Shown: positions 26,115-37,559 of the stretch, in pieces
How the letters are laid out: each line of letters begins with the position of its first letter
Numbering within the stretch: position 1 is the first letter of the stretch
Source: Pegea sp. RAD2-039
Taxonomy: Eukaryota; Chordata; Thaliacea; Salpida; Salpidae
Assembly (NCBI GenBank): GCA_034620365.1
Contig: JAQGEQ010000316.1
Location: 682,001 to 746,000, forward strand
Direction of reading: 5' to 3'
Length of the DNA: 64,000 nt
Notes under the pieces: generated by a model
Databases searched by the model: none
Told to the model about the DNA's origin: nothing
What the model saw: only the letters and a program-made list of their open reading frames with translations
Position numbers and translations under genes: made by a program

Positions 26115-26420
26115 GATTTCTTGGTGGCTGTGAAGTCTTCGCTGTACTTTCTTCTTTTATCTATTACATTGGATCTGGCTTGGCTCACAGAAGATGTGCT
26201 GTTGATGGATTTTCTCCAAACTCATGATTGTGGTATATTTGAACAGTATTACAATAGATTATTTTACCATATATGTAAATGTCCTCGCATTGTTCATAGT
26301 TCTTTCTGTATCCTGACAGTTGAGTTGTTCTTCATTGCTTACTGTTGTTATTAGCCGCCTTTGTACAAAAGAATAAAGCTTGTTAAAGAGTTATCATCAG
26401 AATTTATTCTATTGTAACAA
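26115..26420 (+). mobile_element. Candidate 5' LTR of a Ty3/Gypsy element
   Basis: This segment lies directly before a gag remnant. It ends in TTATTCTATTGTAACA, and carries a GAATAAAG poly(A)-type signal about 55 bases before that end. The core around TTATTAGCCGCCTTTGTACA recurs in diverged form on the minus strand near 36.3 kb. The left border is not defined. A 77-codon ORF here (26121-26354) is a by-product of the LTR. Confidence 0.45.
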
Positions 26421-26587
26421 TATTTTTTCGGGGAATTGCTGTTAGTTATTAATTATTGGGAGTTAGCGCAGTTAAAAATAGATTAACTATTTAAACCAAA
26501 AGTATTGTCTATACACCCGATTAGTTCGTCGGCCGTCAAAGAGTGGCGTAGCTGAGGTAAACTTTTACCACTTTTACAGATAACTTC

Positions 26588-27420
26588 ATGTCAAATGGGA
26601 ATGATGAAGATAAGTTGACTGCACTTGTTAAATGTATGTCCCTGTACAGTTTGAGAGCTGCTATACTTATGAAGAAGCCGAGGCGACGCTGGAATAGTTA
26701 AATAAAAAGAAATCGAATAAAATTATGAGATTATTCTTAAGCAGAAGCTAAGTAAATTTATAGAAGATTTTTGATACGCCTGGCTAGGGACTGTCAGCTT
26801 AAGGATGTCACGACAGCAGAACACAGGGATTATATGATTAGCAGTTCACTTCCATATTTATTATGCTCATCAGAAATACGACAATGGCTGTTAAAGCATA
26901 AAACTTGGCTTAACAAAAGCTTTACATCAAGTGGTGACTTAGAGGACCAGCGGAACAGCCAATACTTCGGGGCTAGTAGATCGGTCGAAGCTCCATGAGA
27001 ATCAGTAAACTCAATGGAACTCAATAATGAAGACGAAACGGAATCGGCAGTAGCTACCATGAAGAGAGTTTATTAAAAATAAAGAGATAACAAATCTCAT
27101 GATTTAAAATCTCTCGAGTCGGATCAATTACTTGTTTCAAATGTTAGGAAGTAAGAATATAGCCGAGTACATCTTCAAAAAGTGTTCTTCAAGAAACTGG
27201 TTGGTAGAAACTATATATCCACAATGGCTAGGCTACTACCTGAAGTACTGGGACTTACACGATTTTCCCTTAAATTGAGCCATGTCATGGTGAATGCCTT
27301 TAAAGTCACTTTTTGATACAGGATCTTCAAAGAGCCAGTGCATTGAAGAATTGCTCAGATCTTAAAGATTCACAAAAATTGATTAATTTAATGTGGAGCC
27401 GGCTGAGTCATCTAAGGTTT
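26588..27420 (+). pseudogene. Decayed Ty3/Gypsy gag and protease
   Basis: From an ATG at 26588 (MSNGNDEDKL) the reading continues with stops and frameshifts. At 26771-26998 the frame LARDCQLKDVTTAEHRDY, then IRQWLLKHKT, is a clear match to the capsid end of invertebrate Gypsy gag proteins, whose usual form is L(S/A)xDCxF...QHRdexIRDAFIxGLxSxxIRQRLLE. Near 27245-27360 two frames give LPEVLGLTRFSLK, MVNAFK and FDTGSSKSQCIEE, as in a retropepsin with its DTGSS active site, broken by a frameshift. The zinc-knuckle region is unreadable. No intact ORF survives. Confidence 0.75.
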
Positions 27421-27439
27421 GTAGGATTTATCATTTTTA

Positions 27440-27692
27440 AATTGTGATTATTTTTCTCTTTTTTATATTATTAATATTCTATGAAGTTGTTCATTGTTAT
27501 ATTGTATAAGGACTACTGAACTGCTATGTGGCTCATCGATTTCTTTTTGTATTTATTTTTTTATTTACATCTAATAGTCGTTACTATATACAATATTTTT
27601 TGTGAGAATGTAAGTTAGTTAGTGGTGCTCTTTTTAAGCACCCTATATCGTGTTTATTGTAATAAATAAATAAACAAATAAATAAATTTTGC
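27440..27692 (+). repeat. LINE 3' tail, copy 1
   Basis: This segment matches 56950-57165 along its length: CTTTTTTATAT, then TGTTATATTGTAT(A/G), GGACTACT, TTGTGAGAATGT, and AGGCACCC or AAGCACCC, ending TTTATTGTAATAAATAAATAAA. The terminal AATAAA-type simple tail at 27658-27692 is typical of a non-LTR retrotransposon 3' end. It directly abuts the Gypsy fragment. Confidence 0.75.
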
Positions 27693-28049
27693 AGAGATCG
27701 CTTGCAACTGTTAAAAAGGCAGTAAAAATATTTATTTATCTATATAACGCGTGGCTGCGAGTGAGAAATTCAACAGCTCTTTTAGCGAACAAAAACCAAG
27801 TGCTATTGGCAAAAAGATTATGGAAAGGTCTTATGTATCACAGTTTAAAATTAATTTAGAAAAAATAAGAAAACAGTAAAGAAATCGGTTAAAATAAATG
27901 ATAAACTAATAATTTAATATAACAAAATAAGTGAAGAAAATGAAGAAATTGGCAGTGTTGGTAGGAAAACCACTTTTTCCACTGAATACCGTTAAAGTTA
28001 TTGAGTGGTTTAATTTTTAACGATGAACCTCTGAGTATGTTTGAAAGTG

Positions 28050-30760
28050 TGGTTTGCAAATGTTTAAAGAAAATATGAAGGTTAAGATGATCGAAACCAT
28101 TAAAATGTTAAATAGTTGTATGAGATCAAAGTAAAGGTCTCAATATTATAAGGAGCTTGTATAAAGCTTGTAGAGACGGATTTTGTATGAAGAAAAGGGT
28201 ATGTCACATCTAAAGAAAGCTTGCCTAGTAAATGATCTTTGAACAAATTTAAGCCTTCTAATATCTGCTTGAAAGTGAGGACTTCAAATGAAGGATTCGA
28301 ACTCGAGTTTAGGATGAAAGTATGACAGGCTATTCAGGTAGTGAAATGACGTCAAAAACAAAACATAGTGAAATGCAAAATAACCAGAAAATTTGTTGAA
28401 GTTTTCTGTGGCGATATCTCCCCATTTGCTTGTATCGTTGCTGAATTTCATATCGCACTTGCATGTGGCTTTAAAACGAAGATAATGACGGCTGATGTTT
28501 CGTTTGCCTGTTGATAGCTCTCCATACAACATACATTTTGGGATTTGAGTCTTTCATCAGATGTATGTGACCGAGCTGAAGAAGCCTGTACATTGTTGCT
28601 AAGCCAGTGTGCTTCAGAATCTCTTCGTTTGAGATCTTTTTCTGCCACTTAATACGTAGGATACAAAAACAAAATCCAAGATGAGAGGTTCGAATGTTTT
28701 TTTCGTTAGTCTTCGACGGAATCCAAGTTTTGCTGACGTACAATAGCGTACTCCAAACAAAGATTCTGTAAGAGGCAGCATTGGTTTTGATAGATAGTTT
28801 TGGATTATCCTGGGCAAATCTTACAAATGTACCCAATACTTTACCGATCCAGCTTCTGATCTTGGCTGCTATTTATACTGATGTAGCTTTTTTGAATCGT
28901 GATAACAAAGTTATGTCTCAACGTCACAACAACCGATGTTAATTGGCTGTGGAATGTTTACACTTTGGCTAAGAACTTTCATATTTTTTAAGCTGATTTT
29001 CATTCTAAAGTCCGTATAGGCGGATAAAAATCGGTTCATCAGCACCAGTAAGTCTTTTTCTGATTGTATAACAACTGTTGTGTCATCGGCAAAATTTTCC
29101 CCTTTTTCCTGTGGTTGAGGGACAGAAAAAAATTTAGCAAACTAGTACGAAAAAAGTAGGGCGTTTTGATCTGAAACTACATTGTGACTTGGGATACATT
29201 CTTTCCGGCAATGTTTACAAAAGAGGAAGTAGCACACGAGTAAATACTTTGCCTACAATTTTAAGTAATTATATTTCTCTGTAGCAGATTGTGATGAGAG
29301 CGGTCAACGTTTTGTGAATCTGCTTGCTTTATAAGGATTTGGTGTCTCTTCGTCTTTGTATAAATCTAAATTTCTTAAGCATATTTTCTTGTAGAAAGTT
29401 GCTGTAGTTGTTGGGTTACGTACGCCTGAGACTTCGGCTCAGCTAGAGGAAGCAGTTGTCGATCTTTTCTTCGAACTAGTCCTTGCTGTTATGAGAATTC
29501 TTTTCAAAGCTTCTGGTGTACTATCATAGATCTTAACCTACATTTTATACCAAGTTAAAGAGGTAGTGATGTCCTTTAAAGTGTGGAATTCACTTAAAGT
29601 TAAGAATTACAAAGCTTTTTTCAGTACGTACATGGTGATGGTGTCTGAGCGGTTTGCGTGCTGTTTTTGACTTGTAATTATTTTAATAGAAAACTGTGAT
29701 TTGTAACAAACTAAAAAGTAGTTATTGCTGCAATCAGTACTGTGGTATAATTTTGTCAAGAAGAATCGCCTAGAGGGCTTCTTCTTGATAGAGTGAAATC
29801 TAGCTGGTATCGTTGTTTAGAGCGAGATGTTTTCTCAAAACTTTGTATTTTGAGTTTATCTGGAAAATAAATTGGTAACACAAGGACTTTAGAAGTGACA
29901 AATCTCAAGAAGGCGTTGTCTGTTCAAATTCATTTTGTCAAAAACTAAAACGTCCAAGGCACGAAGTCTATGAGTTGTGATCAGCATCTACTCTCACATT
30001 GAAGTCCCCCAAAACTACAAGACTGTTGTATTTGGGAACGTTATGAGTAATGAGATTGAGTTTCTGATAGAACGTATCTTTGAATTCATCAGCAGTGTAT
30101 AAAGTGTGAGTGTTTACACTGACTAGGAATACTGCGACGTTTTTGCTGAGTATGCAGAGAGTTGCTATACTTTCGTTATTAATCGCAGTAAGGTGCTTTT
30201 GACAACAAAACCTGTATCCTACTCTCAGCGTTTGTCGGCAGTCTTTTCTTGCCAGAAAAAGGTGTATTAGCTTTCTGTTACAGAAACTTGGCTAGCGAGA
30301 CAAGTCAGTGGTAACATCAACTTAGACGAGCTTAATACGTTGTTAATGAGGTTTGGATGTTCAAACTTTCCAGCTTAAGAGTGGATGTCATACGTACAAA
30401 CTTCTGTTGTTCTATACGCTAAACGACAAAGCTAAAATGATCTGTTCAGAGCAAAAGGCTTGGACAGAAATTATGAAAATCCAGTTGCTGCCAATGCAAC
30501 AGAATTCCATTCTTCACGTCAACAAGGTATGCATCAGAACAGAAGGACTGCTACAACTAGCCTAGATGTTGCCTTTTCTTTTATTTGGTGTGAAATTATT
30601 TGATAGGAAAACTCCGCACCCCCCACAAGAAAGTAGTCAACTCGTTATAATCTGTAACGTTTGATGAATCTCCGTAACCTCTGATGAAACTTCTGCCCTT
30701 AACAAATAAAAAGTTATTGGAAAGAGCGATGGGACTTTTTGTTTATTACTTTCTAATAAG
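28050..30760 (-). mobile_element. Decayed APE-type LINE with endonuclease and partial reverse transcriptase
   Basis: On the minus strand, from high to low coordinate: 5' region (30.76-30.35 kb), an AP endonuclease piece at about 30.25-29.95 kb (DEFKDTFYQKL, then VVLGDFNVRVDADHN), reverse transcriptase start at about 29.4-29.2 kb (IVGKVFTRVLL, ERMYPKSQCSFR), an FADD box at 29082-29093 followed by LLVLMNRFLSAYTDF and MKISLKN, and the C-terminal domain at about 28.83-28.28 kb (STLLYVSKTWIP, LGFCFCILRIKWQKK, ILKHTGLATMY, YGELSTGKR). The order and spacing match the pol of widespread animal LINEs of this type. Stops and frameshifts are frequent, and most of the RT palm between QCSFR and FADD is missing. 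It is dead. Confidence 0.88.
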
Positions 30761-30889
30761 GTTAAACGATTAAACAATGTCTATCAGTTCCTCATGGGAG
30801 ATTTGTGAGATTCAGCATTTTGAAAAATAATGAAGGAAATAGTAAAAAGCGATCAGCTTAAAAACAAATGGATGTAATTTGATAATACT

Positions 30890-31800
30890 ATTCATTGAAG
30901 CTACTCATTAGATGAACTACAAATGTATTCTGAAAGGTTTGGAAGGACTGTGGACTACAAACAAATGACTTTAAACGCATCTAAAATGATTTATCGAGAG
31001 ATATAATGGGATAATCTCGAGGGCAGTAAGATGTTCGCTAAAGTCAAAAAAGCTACATGTTAAAGATTGGAAGAAGGCGTTGAGAACGTCACCTAGTTAA
31101 GATTGGAGGCCATTGATAAAGCTTTACCATTTTTGGTGGAATGTGTTGAGGTGTTATAGCTGTAGCAGCCACTTTCAACCGAAACGGACAGCCGGTGGTC
31201 TTTAGTTCCAGAACATTACAAGTATGGTGATAGTTTACAGAAGGTTGAAATACTGGGGACTAATTCAGTGTATGAGCAAATCTGTTAGCCGGATGGAAAC
31301 TAATCCAACATTTGGTTGAGGGATCTAGTAAGATCTCCAAGTGCTGATGATCAGGATTTTAACGTTGATTCCGTACAGAGTAATAAAGAAGATGATTTCT
31401 AACCTGCTTTACTAAGTGAAAGAAATGATCATCCTGACAACAGTAGATGATGGATAGTTGGATGAATCTTAGGGTCTGTTATTAACTAGAAAATACTGAA
31501 GAGCTTTGATGGTCTGGGTAGCAAGAGATGTGACATCGATCCGAAGAGTAGGAGGAAGAGTGGTTTAGAGGTTCAGCGGTTCAACAGATCATTTAAAGGT
31601 TTATCTCAAAAGCACTACGGATAGAACTGATTAGCGTTAACTGGAATTGTGATATAGCTGCCAATATGTGCGTTCTTCTTTGTTATGATCCAGTTATTTG
31701 GCTGTGAAGGTTATGGTGTACGTGTAAGTGTAACTCTTAAAAACAAAATCAAGATAAAGAAGACTGAAAAGTAGTCTTTATACTTCACCAAGGCTCATCC
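30890..31800 (+). pseudogene. Decayed Ty3/Gypsy pol fragment with RNase H
   Basis: At about 31106-31230 two frames join to give AIDKALPFLVECVE and then VIAVAATFNRNGQPVVFSSR. This is the start of a Gypsy RNase H (usual form LPFxVExDASDfAIxATLNQxGRPVaFxSRTL), with the DAS motif lost at the frameshift. Flanking sequence is higher in GC than the surroundings, but I cannot read it. It has the same orientation as the gag/protease remnant at 26.6 kb, so both may be halves of one element split by the LINE. Confidence 0.65.
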
Positions 31801-32890
31801 ATATTTAAAGATGTTCATTTGAGTTCACATTTCTCTCCTCATTAGAGAGTCTTTCTTCTTATTAAAGAATTTTAAAAATAAATCATTTGGGAGATTCCAA
31901 CAAGATTAGCTGATTGAAGTATTGGGGAGACCACAAAGAAACTGTCACCTTCAACAGTAAATACTGATAGAAGTTTTTCACTAAAACATTTAATCAAGTG
32001 TTAGTTGTCGATAATTGAAAGTGAAAAAAACAATCCTACAACTAACAGAAGGAACCAACTTTGTAACAAAAGTCTGACTAACTAAAAGAGTTGACATCAA
32101 CGGTTTATGATTATAGGGCAAAATTTGATTTTTATGGAAACTTTTAGTTTTATCTAAATTTCATTTTCACATAGTTCAATTATACAAAATTCTACAATTC
32201 TTATTTTACCTGTAACTTTTTAATAAAAATAATAAAACTCTTTTGTGCCAAATTTTATTTTCAAAGATTAAAACTTTATTTATTAAATAGATTCGCTGCT
32301 CCTTCAAGATTTGTAATCGTTTAAATTGAACATCAACTAATAGTTTTTAAATGTTTGACAACTAAGACCACTGAACTTAATTTTCTTTTAATATAATTTA
32401 CCAAACGTGTAATGATAGAATAAAACTTTAAAAAGATATAAATTCAATTTTATTTTGGTAAAGTTGAAAGTATTTTGAAGCAAGTCGCTTACAGCATAAG
32501 TTGTCATGTTATTACATTCGTCTAACACAATCAAAACAAAATGACTCCAGGAAGCCATTTTCCGGTTTTCAACATGTTTTTATGAGTTTAATTATTTGTG
32601 TTCATCACTTGGGTAAGCAAACAAGACCTCTCAAAAGTTTCACACAAAAAATGCAATTTGAAATGAAAATGTAATTGGAAATAGTTCAGACAAGTTGGCG
32701 TGGAATTTTTAAAGTAAATAAAATGCTTTTTGCAATACTACATTTAGTATATAGAAATAAAACTGCCTTTTACAGTGTGATGAAGAAACTTTAAAATTTT
32801 GATCAGTAAAAACAGAGCTTTGTTTTATTTAAACAAATATGAAAGTAAACTTGTTCGAAGTAATAATGTTGTTTGTTCATATGAGCAAAG
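31800..32890. other. Gap between transposon cluster and ADF-like gene
   Basis: No ORF, RNA gene or repeat could be supported here; the sequence returns to plain AT-rich composition after about 32.1 kb. Confidence 0.4.
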
Positions 32891-32893
32891 ATT

Positions 32894-33346
32894 TCACTGA
32901 ATATCAAATATCTTTTCGTTTAAAACCTTCTTTTCTAAAGTTGTGTAAAGTAAAAACTCAGCGGTTTTTTTCTCGGTGCAAATTATCGTCACATTTGGTT
33001 CTAAGACTTGGCTTAACTCTACAGATTTGTTTAAATACTTATTAACTGTGGTTGAATTATAAGAGTGGGGTGTCCAAACTAGCAAAACTAATTTACGAGT
33101 TTTTTTCAGTTTGTGAACGAAATGATATTTAAAGAATAAAAAACAGCATTCGTCTTCATAACATTGAGCTAAACAATGAGAAAAAGTATTACAATTTTTA
33201 CGAGAATATCTTAATGTTGTATCAATAACTTCTTTGTCGAAATTTAACTTCATTTTTAAACAGCTGTAAAATCCAAAATCGTTGATTAGATTGACACAAT
33301 CAATAAAAGAATCAAAAGTCAGTAATTGGTTAGCTTCAACATCCAT
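32894..33346 (-). CDS. Divergent ADF/cofilin-domain protein, single exon, 150 aa
   Basis: This is an uninterrupted ORF from ATG at 33346 to TGA at 32894-32896, which is unusual in this intron-rich window. Its length (150 aa) is that of ADF/cofilins. The spacing of the middle and C-terminal half fits an ADF-H fold: an acidic YEDECCFLFFKYHF strand (compare PEDDCRYAVYDFEY), KTRKLVLLVWTPHS (compare KLVFIAWSPDTA), a helix in place of the KMLYASSKDAL actin helix, NVTIICTEK, and a final helix LLYTTLEKKV. The classical actin-contact helix is not conserved (no Met-Leu-Tyr-Ala-Ser) and the N-terminal Ser/Gly-Val stretch is absent, so actin binding is doubtful. It could be a retrocopy-derived or fast-evolving paralog. 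Codon use looks coding. Assignment is from pattern, not a search. Confidence 0.55.
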   Translation of the reverse strand: MDVEANQLLTFDSFIDCVNLINDFGFYSCLKMKLNFDKEVIDTTLRYSRKNCNTFSHCLAQCYEDECCFLFFKYHFVHKLKKTRKLVLLVWTPHSYNSTTVNKYLNKSVELSQVLEPNVTIICTEKKTAEFLLYTTLEKKVLNEKIFDIQ

Positions 33347-36245
33347 AAGTAAAATTAATTTTTGTTTTTTAATTATATGAAATTAAAGTTTTTAAACAAG
33401 TTTTCGTCACCTTTAAATCGGGCCAAATTCTGCAAAACAAAATAAAAAATAAATCATGTAACTTGATGTAATAATCATTGGTAAGTTCTTTGTGGTATGT
33501 TAACTACTTAAAAACACATTATAACCAAGTTTATAAACAGTATATTAAAAAAGTGTCATGGTTGTAATATGAGGTATTTCAATAATAACTTTAATCATAT
33601 GATGATGTTTATGCAAATATGCTGACATTGTAAATCATATGATTTATCTCATTATCGATCGTAAATAAACTGACATTTAGTTTAATTTTATTTTTTAGTT
33701 GATCTTTTAGTTTTCGATTTCAATATTATTCTTACAATAGAAATATAATTTTAAAGAACAAACTATATTAACTAATAAAACAGCAGCGTCATTGTAAACC
33801 AATTTCTATGTAAAAATTAAAAAAATTCAAGCTAAATTTTTCAAGTAACTCTGAATTTAGTAAAAAGTAATTTAATCTTTTTTTCAAACTTCTTTTTCTC
33901 AGAAAAAATTTTCAAATATAAAAGCAAAGTATTGTATAAACAATTTCTTAACTTAGAAAGATTTATTACGATAAATTTCACAAAAATATTTTGCATAAAT
34001 TTTTCTAGTTTTATTACAATTAAAAATTTGCAGTTTAGTAAAGCTATTGTATACAAATATAAATATTTTAGAAAACAATTTAGGTTTTTATAAAACTTTC
34101 ATTTAGATAAATTTCATGAAAAAAGTAAAATTTTTATACTTTTTTCAAGTGCTGAAAAATAAGTGAATTAACAAAAAAGAACCAAAATATCAATTAGTTC
34201 GATCGAATATTTCAACCACACACTTAACAATCAACCAATTTAAAAATATGTTCTAACTAAATTACTCACTAGTATTTCTGTAAAGACCAACTAAATGATT
34301 TGAAAATAATATCAACAAAACTCACAACAACCAGTTGTATCATTTATAAAAAGGCCGGAACAATGATGACAGAAACTTTACAGTACAAAATTGACGCAGC
34401 GGAAAATTTAACCATGATGTGGCATTGTGTTTTAAACTAGTTTAAACTTACTAAAAGATGAACAAATCTCAATAAAAACTTTACCACAGGTAAATTTTAT
34501 TAAATAGCTTCAGTTGTCTACAAGCAAATAACAAGTATTTTATTTCGAGAATTTATCGATGGATTTTAGATGTTTAAGAAACGACAAATACAATTTTTGA
34601 TTAAATCAACATAATAGATGAAATAAAAATTGATTTTTGAATTGTTGAAAAACTGTTTTGCTTTTAGTTAAGTAGTTTATTATAAAAGTTACTTTTTCTG
34701 GGTTAAAAAAAACTTTAAATGGGGGGCTGTTTTTTAGCTATGGGAAAGTTTAAAAAATAACTTTATTACTTTTAACTTTCATTTCAACAAAATGACTCAT
34801 GCTTGATAGATAGTAAAATAAATAATATCTAAAAATAAAATTGGCGCTTTTTTAACCAAATGTATACATGTTAGCATTTATTACAATACATAAAATGTAA
34901 TAAGTTGTACAACATACAAAAATATTAAAATAACAAAGTCTAAAAATCAGTTTAGTTTTGAAAGGAAAAAATTGAGTTAATTGAAACTTTATAAATGTCT
35001 TCTTTCTGAGCTCATCTTAAATTAAACAAAATTAAACAAATTGAAATCTTTTGATTAAAGTTTTTGAACAAATTTGAAATTGAAATATTTAAAATCACTA
35101 GTTAACAGTTTTGAAGCTAAAACTGTAATCAGTTAAACTTCTCTTTAACACTTTCTTGCAACTTTTTTTAGTAGTTTTAGTGACAAAGCCACCGGAAGTT
35201 CTGATATTTAGACTCAAGCTTACTTATTTAACTATATTATTGTAAATACTTTTAACTAGTAATCAACTGGTCATTTAATCATTCATAAAAATTGTATTTA
35301 ATGCATTTTGATTATTTTGTTTTTCAGTTGAAACACTTATATTTTTTAATGTGTTCTAATGTTTCAATTCTTTATTTTTAACTTTTTTATTAAAAACGTG
35401 AAGTTTCTGAAATCTCAAAAACTGAATGACTTAATCTAAAAAGAAAACTTTAAAAAACCTAATGACTAATCTCTTAAGATTGATGGCTATCAAGAAAAAT
35501 GTTTAATGAACCAAATGGTTTGTAAATAAAATAATCTTTAATTTTTCACTTTGATAAATTGTTATTTAAACCAACCATTCTAAATTAAAAATGGTTACTT
35601 CAAAACAAGTAAGCAGTAAAATTAATAAACTTAACATTTAAAACATATAAATTATCTTGTATTTTTTTTTAAATATGTTTTAATTTTCTTTAAATAACCT
35701 AAACTTGATGGTGGCTATACGAGTTATTTTGTATAGAACATTTTTTATTCAAATAAAAATGACGAAATAAATAAATGCTAAGTTTCCATAGGCTAAATAG
35801 AGCCATTTAAATTTCACATAAGTTAAATATTTCAAAGAAGAACTTTCAATTTCTTAATTTTCTGAGTATTAATGATACATAAAGGTAAATAATGATACAT
35901 AAAACGAAACATAAAGGTTATTTCTAAAGTAGCATGTTTACAGAATCTCAACTTTTGTAGTTACTTAAATAAGTATAAAAGTAACTTTATTTGCATTTTC
36001 TACTTTTGGCTAATGCATTTCTAACTATTAATTGGATTAAGAGATGAAAATCTAAGTTTGTTCTTTAATATAGCTAAAACTGAACAACAGACAAATCGTT
36101 TCTAAACTCTGTGAAGATCCTAATTATCCTAAAAAAGAAAATAGTTTACACTAATTCATCAAGTTTTATCAGTTAATTGTCAAATTAGGTTCTTCTATAA
36201 GCTTTAAACTTACTTTAATACTTAAAGTTGGTGTTGAAGGTACAA
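33347..36245. other. AT-rich intergenic sequence
   Basis: A 19-bp segment at about 33411-33429 on the minus strand is flanked by TTTTGCAG and GTGACG and would join the ADF-like ORF in frame; it could be an upstream microexon. Small direct repeats of AATGATACATAAA lie at about 35870-35905. Nothing else is supported; an ORF at 33841-34056 is low-complexity. Confidence 0.35.
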
Positions 36246-36249
36246 ACAC

Positions 36250-36480
36250 TTTATCTAAATTACCTCAGCGTAATGAAAATAATTAATTACGAGACCTTTA
36301 TTCGATTGTAAAAAGCGGCTAGTAACAACGGTACACGCAATATAAGGACGGTAAGCAACAACTGAATATGCGACGATTGACTGAACTCGTATTTTAGAAG
36401 GTGCCATAGTAACTTGACATTTAGGTAAGCAATAAAGTACTCTTCAGGTATATATTTGAAATATATCACACATAGCAAAG
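36250..36480 (-). mobile_element. LTR-like fragment related to the 26.1-kb LTR
   Basis: Read on the minus strand, GTTGTTACTAGCCGCTTTTTACA followed by GAATAAAG matches the core of the candidate Gypsy LTR at 26.35-26.40 kb with scattered changes. No internal Gypsy coding sequence lies next to it, so it is either a solo LTR or a remnant. The borders were not found. Confidence 0.45.
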
Positions 36481-37074
36481 TAAAAAGTATTTTATTCTAT
36501 TTCAGTCAAAAGTTGAACTTTTGATGAACAGTAAATTTTCAAAATGGCATAAGTTCAATGAATTTATGTCATGAAGTGACTTGGTGGCGTGAGTATTTGA
36601 TCTGTACAGCAGAAGATTACCCTACCGCATATGTAAATGTCATTTAAAGGCAGGTATACATACGCTTACTTGTTTTAGGGCTTTCAGTGTGATCTGCAGC
36701 GTTACTTACCGTTGTAGTGGTGCAAAGATTTTTAACAGAATTAGGCTCTTTTAAAAATTTATAACAATAAACGGATAAAATACATTTTTAAACTGCATTT
36801 AGATAACCATCTTACTTTTTACACAAATGTTTAGAACAACTTCTTCTCGTAAATTTTAACTAAAGACCTTTTCCAATTACAAGAGAGTTAAACCCATTAT
36901 CAAGGGTCTTGTGACCTTCTTTAACGTGAAACATCTTACCATAAGACCACATCATACTAAACCACAAGCAAATGATATATACAAGTGTTAAGACCAATTT
37001 TTCTTTAATTTTGTTGTCTGCACCCTAAGCTCTCTTGGTACAAACTTTTGATTTAGTTAATTTATTGTTTACTT

Positions 37075-37425
37075 ACAGGCGAAAGGTGTTGGGTTCGAGC
37101 CCAAGTGGACGCATATTTGTGACAAGGAATAGTTTATAAAAAACCCGGACCGAAGAATTAGTCTGGTTAGTGATAACACTTCTAGGAGACGCAAAATTCC
37201 GAATATAAAGTTGCAGCCTCGTAGGCAGTTCGTCACTGTACTCATTGTTGTTATGGCAGCTCTTGCGACGTCAGCTGGGCGTAGCTGCATCAGTCCCTCT
37301 GCTCCGCTGAATAACCTTGTTGGCGTAGAGAGTGGAATCCTGCTGCATGGGCAACAACTGGGTATCCATAATTTCTACCCTGGCTTACAGCATGACCTTT
37401 CTTTTAATCTTAAATCAAACTTTAG
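37075..37425 (+). mobile_element. tRNA-like B box joined to LINE 5' region
   Basis: The segment is clearly richer in GC than its flanks. It begins with a pol III B-box-like GGGTTCGAGCCC at 37089-37100. Its 3' part (about 37325-37400, GGAATCCTGCTGCATGGGCA and on) matches the minus strand of 30440-30530 (GGAATTCTGTTGCATTGGCA), which lies just upstream of the LINE endonuclease. So this is either a 5' fragment of that LINE family or a composite SINE with a LINE-derived body. Two ORFs covering it (one per strand) are not genes. Confidence 0.6.
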
Positions 37426-37559
37426 ATATATCAGCATTTGCTATTAGACGGTTTGCATGAGTTTACAGGGCTACTTATTCAATTGCTTTTTCAATTTGTT
37501 AAAACTTTTCAGAATCAACTTCAACTTTTTTTTTAGTTTGAAAAAATGTATTTGACAAT

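Noticed and set aside
26121-26354. 77-codon ORF MVAVKSSLYFLLL
   Set aside because: It overlaps the candidate Gypsy LTR core shared with 36.3 kb; no gene support.
27655-27692. Possible CRISPR-like or satellite repeat (AAATAAAT units)
   Set aside because: It is the simple 3' tail of a LINE; no spacers or regular array exist anywhere in the window.
37211-37447. Plus-strand 78-codon ORF starting MQPRRQFVTVLIVVMAAL
   Set aside because: It looks like a signal peptide, but the DNA matches the LINE 5' region near 30.5 kb, so it is repeat sequence.
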